Shown in pieces: positions 1 to 4,416 of a stretch of DNA of 8,085 nucleotides. The position numbers were made by a program, and so were the translations under genes. Location: assembly GCA_027619675.1 (NCBI GenBank), contig JAQCHG010000052.1:1-8085 (forward strand), given 5' to 3'. Each line of letters opens with the position of its first letter. Within the stretch, counting starts at the first letter, position 1. Origin of the DNA: Cyanobacteriota bacterium (lineage in GTDB: Bacteria; Cyanobacteriota; Cyanobacteriia; Phormidesmidales; Phormidesmidaceae). Below the pieces are notes generated by a model. It saw only the letters and a list, made by a program, of their open reading frames with translations, was not told where the DNA came from and made no database searches.

Positions 1-948
1 ATGAAGATTGAGCAGGGCCTATTTAAGTTTGACTTCACGGATTACCACGCCATCTTAGGGGTCGCCCTGGATGCGGATGCCAAGCAAATTCGCAAACGCT
101 ACCTCAAGATCGCCCGCAAACTGCACCCAGATAGCCTCAGCGGTGCCACAGCGGAAGAAAAACAGAAGGCCAGCGAACTGCTCTCCAAAATGGTCAACCC
201 CGCTTACGAGCAGCTCACCCAAGATAAATCTGCCGCCGAGTACAAGATTGTGCTGAAAATGCAGGGGCAAAAGCTGCAACAACAGGCCAACAACCTGCCC
301 CTAGAATCTGACCCCGCCAAGGAACTGGTGAAAACTAGCAATGTGGATGCGGCCTACAACAACAGCCTCAAGGCATTGGCGGAGACTCAATACAAGTCTT
401 TAGCGGATGTGCTCTCAGTGACAGGGCAAATCAGCGAGTTAAATATGGCCTATTTGGCCCGCACGGCAGGGGGCGGTGGAGCCGCTGCCCCGGCCCCGCC
501 ACCACCGCCAGCGGCAGCAGCTAGCAGCAATGGGCGATCGGCCCCTGCTGCGCCCCCAGCGGCTCCCACCGCCCCGGTTTCTCCCAAACAGCATCGGGTC
601 TCTATCATTGAGCGCTACCTCAACCGCGCCAAAGAATTTGAGGCTAAGCAGGACTACTCCCGTGCGATTCTGGAGATGCGGGAAGCGATTCAGTCCAATC
701 CCAACAACGCGGGTTGCCACAGCTACCTGGCAAACTTGTACCTGAAGGCCAATCAATCCACCATGGCCCGCATTCACGTGAAGCGGGCGCTGGAAATTGA
801 CCCCAAGGACAACTTGGCCAAGCTGCTGGAGCCTCGGGTGAGCAAAACTGGATCCCAATCCGGCAAGGGCTCCCAAAAGGGGGGTCAAGGCGACGCCAAA
901 TCAAAGGGCGGCGGCCTGTTTGGTCTGTTCGGTGGCAAGCGCAAGTAA
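1..948 (+). CDS. J-domain (DnaJ-like) protein with TPR-like C-terminal region
   Basis: This 315-residue protein begins with a J domain at about residues 14-80, with the diagnostic HPD tripeptide at 42-44 between basic and amphipathic helices. J domains stimulate the ATPase of Hsp70 (DnaK), so a cytoplasmic co-chaperone role is likely; the client is unknown. There is no Gly/Phe region or Cys-rich zinc domain, so it is not canonical DnaJ. A helical, Gln/Lys-rich stretch (80-155) leads to a low-complexity Gly/Ala/Pro linker (156-195). A TPR-like helical repeat pair follows at about 200-275, with the A-I-L-E-M-R-E-A-I-x-x-N-P-N and A-L-E-I-D-P-K-D signatures. The tail (280-315) is Gly/Lys/Ser-rich and ends in a basic GGKRK. 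The ATG is the first base of the window, so the upstream signal and a possible longer start cannot be judged. The stop directly abuts hisZ. Domain calls are firm; the partner is inference. Confidence 0.88.
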   Translation: MKIEQGLFKFDFTDYHAILGVALDADAKQIRKRYLKIARKLHPDSLSGATAEEKQKASELLSKMVNPAYEQLTQDKSAAEYKIVLKMQGQKLQQQANNLPLESDPAKELVKTSNVDAAYNNSLKALAETQYKSLADVLSVTGQISELNMAYLARTAGGGGAAAPAPPPPPAAAASSNGRSAPAAPPAAPTAPVSPKQHRVSIIERYLNRAKEFEAKQDYSRAILEMREAIQSNPNNAGCHSYLANLYLKANQSTMARIHVKRALEIDPKDNLAKLLEPRVSKTGSQSGKGSQKGGQGDAKSKGGGLFGLFGGKRK

Positions 949-2160
949 ATGGCCTATCATCCTCCCTCCGGGGCCAGGGATCTCTTACCCCTGGATGTTG
1001 CACAAAAGTATTGGATTGAAGATCGCCTCGAAGATCTGTTTCAACGGTGGGGCTACCACCGCATCATCACCTCTACGGTAGAAAACCTGGACACCCTGAT
1101 GGCCGGAGGGGCCATCGATCGCGCCACGGTGGTGCAGTTGCAGGGGGTCGCCGCCCAACCCTTAGGGCTGCGACCCGAGTTAACCGCCTCCATTGCCCGC
1201 GCGGCGGTTACCCGCATGGCCCAGGTGAGCTATCCCCAGCGGCTCTATTACACCGCTAATGTGTTTCGCCAGGGCAGCCAAGGGCACCAGCAGGAGTATT
1301 ACCAAGCGGGGGTTGAACTGCTAGGCACGGGAGGTACCCTGGCCGATGGGGAAGCACTGATGCTGTTGCTCGACTGCCTTGAGCAACTGAAGCTCCAGAA
1401 CAGCCATGTGATTGTGGGGGATGCGGGCCTGACCCGCTCTCTATTGGAAGGCTTCCCCCCCTCAGTGCGGCCCCAGGTGAGGGACGCGATCGCCCGGTTA
1501 GATCGGGTCCAGATCGAAACCCTGGATCTGGACCCTGACGTGCAAACCCTAGCCCTGACCTTGATGGATCTGCGGGGGCAGCCTCGGGATGTGTTGCAAG
1601 CGGTGAGCCAATTACCCCTTGTTCAAGCCCAGCGGGATATGGTTACGGAACTGAAAGCCCTGGTGGAAATTCTCCACGCCGATCCTGGCCCTAAGCCCCC
1701 AGTGATTTTAGATCTGAGCCTGATTCAGCCCTTTGACTACTACACAGGACTCGTGTTTGAGGTGGTGGTGGATACCCCCCAGGGTCGCCAGGTGGTGGGC
1801 CAGGGGGGCCGCTATGACAACCTGTTGGGGGTGTTCCATCCCCAGGGGCAGAGTTACCCGGGCATTGGCTTCATGTTTAACCTAGAAATCCTGCACCAGG
1901 CCCTACTGCCCACGGGGGTGCTGCCGGAGGCCATTGCCGCCAGCGATTGGTTAGTGGTGCCTACCCAGCCCCAAGCGGCAACCGCCGCCTTTGCCTACGC
2001 TCAGAAGATCCGCCAGGGGTCAAATCTGGTGCGGGTGGAGCTGTATCTGGAACCGGAGGCAGCGGCAGCGGATATCCGCAGTCGTGCCCAAGCCCGCCGC
2101 ATTCGCCACATTGCTTGGGTGGGGGCAGACGGTACCCCGGAAATTGAAACTGTAAACTAA
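949..2160 (+). CDS. hisZ: ATP phosphoribosyltransferase regulatory subunit HisZ
   Basis: This 403-residue protein resembles the catalytic core of histidyl-tRNA synthetase (class II). Visible landmarks are LRPELTASIAR at 74-84, a motif-2-like FRQGSQGHQQE at 106-116, the HisRS-type FDYYTGLVFE at 262-271, GGRYDNLLG at 286-294 and a motif-3-like GIGFMFNLE at 305-313. It has no normal HisRS anticodon-binding C-terminal domain, and the altered motif 2 argues against an active synthetase. HisZ proteins are HisRS paralogues that assemble with the short form of HisG. The complex makes phosphoribosyl-ATP from ATP and PRPP, the first step of histidine synthesis, and is feedback-inhibited by histidine. 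A short-form hisG should therefore exist elsewhere in this genome. The ATG follows the TAA of the J-domain gene with no gap and no strong Shine-Dalgarno, which suggests translational coupling. Length is normal for the family. Confidence 0.93.
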   Translation: MAYHPPSGARDLLPLDVAQKYWIEDRLEDLFQRWGYHRIITSTVENLDTLMAGGAIDRATVVQLQGVAAQPLGLRPELTASIARAAVTRMAQVSYPQRLYYTANVFRQGSQGHQQEYYQAGVELLGTGGTLADGEALMLLLDCLEQLKLQNSHVIVGDAGLTRSLLEGFPPSVRPQVRDAIARLDRVQIETLDLDPDVQTLALTLMDLRGQPRDVLQAVSQLPLVQAQRDMVTELKALVEILHADPGPKPPVILDLSLIQPFDYYTGLVFEVVVDTPQGRQVVGQGGRYDNLLGVFHPQGQSYPGIGFMFNLEILHQALLPTGVLPEAIAASDWLVVPTQPQAATAAFAYAQKIRQGSNLVRVELYLEPEAAAADIRSRAQARRIRHIAWVGADGTPEIETVN

Positions 2161-2170
2161 GGTTACGGAT

Positions 2171-2193
2171 GCCCTGGCCGGGGTCCCGAGGGC
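2171..2193 (+). terminator. GC-rich hairpin after hisZ, possible terminator
   Basis: GCCCT at 2171-2175 pairs with AGGGC at 2189-2193. An inner CGG/CCG could extend the stem, and the loop is GC-rich. It begins 11 bases after the hisZ stop. No T-tract follows, so it is at best an atypical terminator or a 3'-end-stabilising structure. Confidence 0.3.
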
Positions 2194-2198
2194 AGATG

Positions 2199-2234
2199 GG
2201 CGCAAGCTTGCAGACCGTTGGCCCTCCCCTGGGG
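2199..2234 (+). repeat. Dispersed repeat, copy A (diverged)
   Basis: The first 25 bases (2199-2223) match copy B at 2625-2649 at 18 positions, hand-aligned without gaps. The core TTGCA-N-ACCGTT is kept, along with the leading GGCG. The G-rich tail seen in copies B and C is replaced here by CCCTCCCCTGGGG. The copy lies in the spacer after hisZ in the same orientation as copy B. Confidence 0.45.
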
Positions 2235-2287
2235 CTGAGCTGACGCCGAACGACAGGGGCCAGAGTCTCACGCCGCAACCTTAAATC

Positions 2288-2306
2288 CCTCTCCACGGGG
2301 GGGAGG
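2288..2306 (+). other. Intergenic hairpin (CCTCTCC / GGGGAGG)
   Basis: CCTCTCC at 2288-2294 can pair with GGGGAGG at 2300-2306 (seven pairs, one G-T), leaving the five-base loop ACGGG. It sits between hisZ and the ferredoxin gene. There is no T-run, so a classical terminator is unlikely. It may be part of a dispersed palindromic repeat or act as a 3'-end hairpin. Confidence 0.4.
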
Positions 2307-2324
2307 CTGCTGAGGGGCGGGCTT

Positions 2325-2340
2325 AGGGGCGATCGCCCCT
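2325..2340. repeat. 16-bp perfect palindrome centred on HIP1
   Basis: AGGGGCGATCGCCCCT is a perfect 16-bp palindrome. Its centre is the HIP1 octamer GCGATCGC (2329-2336), a highly over-represented cyanobacterial motif. It lies about 50 bases upstream of the ferredoxin start. Other HIP1 copies in the window are at 1486, 2724, 4479, 4565, 5986, 6407 and 6806. Confidence 0.7.
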
Positions 2341-2377
2341 CTCAGGATAGGGGCTGGGCATCTCAATTTGTGGTTAT

Positions 2378-2384
2378 GGAGGAG
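2378..2384 (+). promoter_or_regulatory. Strong ribosome binding site fixing a GTG start
   Basis: GGAGGAG at 2378-2384 is a near-perfect Shine-Dalgarno, four bases before GTG at 2389. It fixes the ferredoxin start at this GTG rather than at the in-frame TTG at 2368, which would place the Shine-Dalgarno inside the coding region. Confidence 0.8.
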
Positions 2385-2388
2385 AACC

Positions 2389-2616
2389 GTGGCGCATACG
2401 ATTGTGACCAATGTTTGTGAAGGGGTAGCGGACTGTGTCGATGCCTGTCCCGTGGCCTGTATTCACGAGGGACCGGGCAAAAACGAAAAGGGTACCGACT
2501 GGTACTGGATTGATTTCTCCACCTGCATTGACTGCGGCATCTGCCTACAGGTGTGCCCGGTACAGGGGGCAATTTTGCCAGAGGAGCAGCCAGACCTGCA
2601 AAAGACCCCGACTTAG
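2389..2616 (+). CDS. Small two-cluster bacterial-type ferredoxin
   Basis: This 75-residue electron carrier starts at GTG, read as Met-Ala-His-Thr-Ile-Val. Eight cysteines fall in two groups: C10, C16, C20 (followed by Pro) and C24; then C46-x2-C49-x2-C52-x3-C56-Pro. The second group is a classical [4Fe-4S] motif. The first lacks the CxxC start of a normal second [4Fe-4S] site and resembles seven-iron ferredoxins such as Azotobacter FdI. By that analogy C10, C16 and C56 would hold a [3Fe-4S] cluster, while C20, C46, C49 and C52 hold [4Fe-4S]. This is inference from spacing. It is not the plant-type [2Fe-2S] ferredoxin of photosystem I. The compact size and the EGPGKNEKGTDWYWIDF linker look typical of a conserved cyanobacterial group. 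The redox partner is unknown, and spacers on both sides suggest a separate transcript. Confidence 0.92.
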   Translation: MAHTIVTNVCEGVADCVDACPVACIHEGPGKNEKGTDWYWIDFSTCIDCGICLQVCPVQGAILPEEQPDLQKTPT

Positions 2617-2624
2617 GACGGGGT
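2605..2624 (+). terminator. Hairpin across the ferredoxin stop codon
   Basis: ACCCCG at 2605-2610 pairs perfectly with CGGGGT at 2619-2624 around an eight-base loop. The TAG stop (2614-2616) lies in the loop. No U-tract follows; repeat copy B begins at the next base. It may be a non-canonical terminator or protect the 3' end of the mRNA. Confidence 0.35.
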
Positions 2625-2690
2625 GGCGTGAATTTGCATACCGTTTCCCTGGGTAAGGGAGATGGGGAGATGGGGAGATGGGGAGATGGG
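2625..2690 (+). repeat. Dispersed repeat, copy B, with G-rich tail
   Basis: Bases 2625-2669 match the minus strand of 3487-3443 (copy C) at 38 of 45 positions by hand alignment without gaps. The unit reads GGCG, then TTTGC, ACCGTTTCC and TGGGT, then G-runs joined by AGAT. It begins directly after the hairpin at the ferredoxin stop codon. No open reading frame explains the conservation. Confidence 0.75.
2657..2690 (+). repeat. 8-bp tandem array with G-quadruplex potential
   Basis: Four perfect head-to-tail copies of GGAGATGG occupy 2658-2689, with flanking G at 2657 and 2690. This gives G-runs at 2657-2659, 2664-2667, 2672-2675, 2680-2683 and 2688-2690 separated by AGAT, so it satisfies a G3+N1-7 quadruplex pattern on the + strand. 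It lies between the ferredoxin and DUF1232 genes and would appear in any + strand transcript through the spacer. Confidence 0.85.
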
Positions 2691-2756
2691 CGGCGGAACC
2701 GGAGGGGCGCATAGCCCTGGTGGGCGATCGCGGCTTGGGGACAGGGAAACCCGGAC

Positions 2757-2771
2757 ATAGGGAATAGGGAA
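2757..2771 (+). repeat. Short heptamer repeat (AGGGAAT type)
   Basis: The spacer before the DUF1232 gene contains ATAGGGAATAGGGAA, two copies of a seven-base unit. This resembles the short tandemly repeated (STRR) heptamers described in filamentous cyanobacteria. With only two units, chance is a real alternative. Confidence 0.35.
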
Positions 2772-2789
2772 CGAGGCAAGGGAGACACC

Positions 2790-3101
2790 ATGGGTTGGCC
2801 AGGACGATTTTTAGTAGAGGGCTATCGCCGCTTACTCTTGCATCCCCGCTATGGCATCTGGGTGCTGGTGGCCAGTTTGGCCTATATCCTCAGCCCCATT
2901 GATCTATCTCCCGATCTGCTGCCGCTGTTGGGGCAGATCGATGATGTAGCCCTAATTGTGCTGATGGTGTCGGCCCTGACCCAATGGCTCTCCCAACGGT
3001 TCACTCCAGAGGAACCCATGTCTGAAGCGGGCGGCGAGGATCCGAGCAGTGCCGCCCAGCAGACCATTGATGTGAATGCAACGACGGTAGATGCAGACTA
3101 A
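2790..3101 (+). CDS. DUF1232 (YkvA-like) small membrane protein
   Basis: This 103-residue protein carries the DUF1232 signature SPIDLSPD at 35-42, followed by LLPLLGQIDD at 43-52. Two hydrophobic segments flank it: about 21-36 (YGIWVLVASLAYILSP) and 53-67. This gives a predicted helical hairpin in the membrane. The N-terminus is short and basic. The C-terminal 35 residues are acidic, Ser/Thr/Asp-rich and probably disordered. The ATG is preceded by AAGGGAG (2778-2784), a good Shine-Dalgarno five bases away. The family has no firmly assigned biochemical role and none is proposed here. The gene stands alone between two spacers and is bracketed by inverted repeat copies B and C. Confidence 0.85.
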   Translation: MGWPGRFLVEGYRRLLLHPRYGIWVLVASLAYILSPIDLSPDLLPLLGQIDDVALIVLMVSALTQWLSQRFTPEEPMSEAGGEDPSSAAQQTIDVNATTVDAD

Positions 3102-3237
3102 TTCCGCACTACATCCGATGCTTTCAAATGATTTCAAAACCCTCTCCGTTGCGTGGGTTGAAGCCTGAAATCCACGGTTGTTACTGCCCTGTGGTCTAGC
3201 TCAAAGCGCTACCGCTAAGCCGCTGGGCTGATTCAAC

Positions 3238-3303
3238 TGTAGGACGGGTTGTTAGCAATAGCGTCACCCACGCGGGTGTTGGGTTTCGTTCCTCAACCGC
3301 AAT
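3238..3303. repeat. Palindromic dispersed repeat of cyanobacterial type
   Basis: Two adjacent hairpins are visible: CACCC/GGGTG around ACGC at 3265-3278, and GTTGGG/CTCAAC around TTTCGTTC at 3278-3297 (one G-T pair). From memory, GGGTTTCGTTCCTCAACC-like stretches with a flanking TGTAGG arm recur between genes in many cyanobacterial genomes. TGTAGG occurs here at 3238. Membership of that family is recall-based and needs a genome-wide search. Confidence 0.5.
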
Positions 3304-3334
3304 CTATGGCGTCTTGCGTTTAATTGAAACGTCC

Positions 3335-3374
3335 TGCTTACAGGTGTAAGCATTGGTCTAGGAAGAGCTATACT
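3335..3374 (+). promoter_or_regulatory. Candidate operator and promoter upstream of the Uma2 gene
   Basis: TGCTTACAGGTGTAAGCA at 3335-3352 is a perfect 7-bp inverted repeat with a four-base spacer. TATACT at 3369-3374 matches a -10 box. The dyad lies where a -35 element would be, and no good -35 hexamer is seen, which is a usual layout for a regulator-dependent promoter. Transcription from here would give a leader of roughly 170-180 bases before the start at 3558. The regulator is not identifiable. Confidence 0.4.
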
Positions 3375-3379
3375 CGGGC

Positions 3380-3416
3380 CGAATAACCCACTAATTGAGC
3401 TTGGCGCGAATAACCC
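3380..3416 (+). repeat. 10-bp direct repeat CGAATAACCC
   Basis: CGAATAACCC occurs at 3380-3389 and again at 3407-3416, 27 bases apart. The pair lies just downstream of the possible -10 box. It could be a pair of binding sites or a chance repeat. Confidence 0.45.
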
Positions 3417-3428
3417 TACCGTCTGACT

Positions 3429-3487
3429 CCCTATCTCCCATGCTCCCCATCTCCCCCACCCAAGGAAACGGTTGGCAAACTTACGCC
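3429..3487 (-). repeat. Dispersed repeat, copy C, inverted
   Basis: Read on the minus strand from 3487, this matches copy B at 38 of its first 45 bases. It continues into a G-rich tail with G-runs opposite 3453-3457, 3445-3448, 3437-3439 and 3429-3431, so it too has quadruplex potential, on the minus strand. It lies 70 bases upstream of the Uma2 start in the opposite orientation to copy B, about 0.8 kb away. Confidence 0.75.
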
Positions 3488-3557
3488 GCGCTGGACTAGG
3501 TTCTTTGTGAGGGAATACCCTCCTCTAAAATGGGGAGCAACCGTTCAGGTTGACTGC

Positions 3558-4190
3558 ATGTATCTGGATTCTCCAGCAAAACCCACTGGCGAAAAGCGCA
3601 TGGCGTTCCAAGCGTTGGACTGGTCAGCGTTTCAGCAGATCCGGCAGCTACTGACGGAACGGACTCGGGCGCGTTTCAACTATGACGATGGTGTCTTAGA
3701 AATCACCATGCCTCTGGAAGGTCATGAGCGGATTGTTCGCCTAGTGGAACTGTTTATCCGCATTTTGGTGGTGGAGATGGGCCTCAAGGTCAAAACTATG
3801 GGGTCTACCACCCTAGATCGAGAGGATTTACTCAAGAGCGCCGAGCCGGACAATGGCTATTACATTCAGAACTATGGGCGGGTGGCGGATCACGAGGTGG
3901 ATCTGAGCGTTGACCCGGCTCCAGATCTGGTGGTGGAGGTGGACATCACCCACACTGATATCCATAAAAATGCCCTCTATGCCGGTTTGGGGGTACCGGA
4001 ATTTTGGCGCTTGCAGGCAGGGACCTGGCAAATCCTGGTGTTGCAGGATGGGAGGTATGTGGAGCAAGCATACTCACTGACGTTTCCCATCGTTCAAAAG
4101 GCGGACTTGTCTCGGTTCCTAGAGACTGCGCTAGCTGATGAAGTGGCGGCAGAGGTAGCCTTTCGTCAATGGGTGCGGCAGCAAGTTTAG
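3558..4190 (+). CDS. Uma2-family (DUF820) PD-(D/E)XK-fold protein
   Basis: From the ATG at 3558 this is a 210-residue protein of the Uma2/DUF820 family, which is greatly expanded in cyanobacteria and has a restriction-endonuclease-like fold. Visible features are LEITMPLEGHERIVRLVE at 47-64, the TMGSTT strand at 80-85, AEPDNGYYIQN at 95-105, the core PDLVVEVDI at 122-130, and KNALYAGLGVPEFWR at 137-151. The core supplies D123 and E127, but Asp129 stands where the usual (D/E)-x-K Lys would be. Nuclease activity is therefore unproven, and K137 might compensate. A GTG at 3507 would add 17 residues of unfamiliar sequence. The ATG is preferred because the family block begins soon after it, but its Shine-Dalgarno is weak, so the start is uncertain. 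No antitoxin or transposase partner is adjacent. Confidence 0.85.
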   Translation: MYLDSPAKPTGEKRMAFQALDWSAFQQIRQLLTERTRARFNYDDGVLEITMPLEGHERIVRLVELFIRILVVEMGLKVKTMGSTTLDREDLLKSAEPDNGYYIQNYGRVADHEVDLSVDPAPDLVVEVDITHTDIHKNALYAGLGVPEFWRLQAGTWQILVLQDGRYVEQAYSLTFPIVQKADLSRFLETALADEVAAEVAFRQWVRQQV

Positions 4191-4233
4191 GAGCTGCCGT
4201 CCATGATCGCCAAAGTCCTAAGTCCTCATTGCT

Positions 4234-4246
4234 TGTAACGGTTACA
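4234..4246. promoter_or_regulatory. 13-bp dyad upstream of flv1, candidate operator
   Basis: TGTAACGGTTACA is a perfect palindrome of two six-base arms around a single G, 170 bases before the flv1 start. It contains GTA-N5-TAC, whereas NtcA sites are GTA-N8-TAC, so it is not a standard NtcA box. The protein that might bind is unknown. Confidence 0.4.
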
Positions 4247-4248
4247 GC

Positions 4249-4332
4249 CCCTAGACGGGTGCCAAGAGTAGGCATGGTAAGGGCTGAACCCGCTAGGTAT
4301 CCATCCTTGGTTGAGGACGACCCTAGACAGGT
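4249..4332 (+). repeat. Paired 12-bp direct repeat in the flv1 upstream region
   Basis: CCCTAGACGGGT at 4249-4260 recurs as CCCTAGACAGGT at 4321-4332, 11 of 12 bases identical and 72 bases apart. Both lie between the Uma2 gene and flv1 and could be paired regulatory sites. The repeat is short enough to be accidental. Confidence 0.4.
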
Positions 4333-4403
4333 TTTCTGGTGGGAGCTGCCAACGGGGGCAAGGTGGCCAGATAGGATGGAAGGGAGTCCACCGGACATTT
4401 CAT

Positions 4404-4410
4404 GGGAGAA
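4404..4410 (+). promoter_or_regulatory. Ribosome binding site deciding the flv1 start
   Basis: GGGAGAA at 4404-4410 lies six bases before ATG at 4417. An in-frame ATG at 4402 would overlap this site and has no clear Shine-Dalgarno of its own, so 4417 is the better start. Confidence 0.65.
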
Positions 4411-4416
4411 GCTGTC

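Larger units (their letters stand above)
3102..3557. other. 456-bp gene-free spacer rich in repeats and dyads
   Basis: I see no supportable coding region on either strand between the DUF1232 gene and the Uma2 gene. In order it holds: an imperfect hairpin pairing CGTGG (3152-3156) with CCACG (3172-3176); a hairpin pair at 3265-3297 resembling a dispersed cyanobacterial repeat; a 7-bp dyad at 3335-3352; a possible -10 box at 3369-3374; a 10-bp direct repeat at 3380 and 3407; and inverted repeat copy C at 3429-3487. GCGTGGGT (3151-3158) is also an 8-bp inverted match to 3266-3273. No tRNA or known small RNA was recognised. Confidence 0.6.

Noticed and set aside
2363..2791. Minus-strand open frame across the ferredoxin gene and its spacer
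   Set aside because: Its translation is low-complexity and Pro/Ser/Arg-rich and reflects the G-rich repeat; the similarity of its peptide to other spacer frames is explained by the DNA repeat.
3190..3250. A tRNA-like impression from TAGCTCAAAGCGCTACC and a nearby TTCAA
   Set aside because: I could not build an acceptor stem, an anticodon arm and a T-arm together on either strand, and there is no CCA end.
2625..3487. CRISPR array
   Set aside because: Only three diverged copies, unequal spacing, mixed orientation and a gene between two of them; no cas genes are nearby.
4234..4246. NtcA binding site upstream of flv1
   Set aside because: Spacing is GTA-N5-TAC instead of GTA-N8-TAC; kept only as an unassigned dyad.
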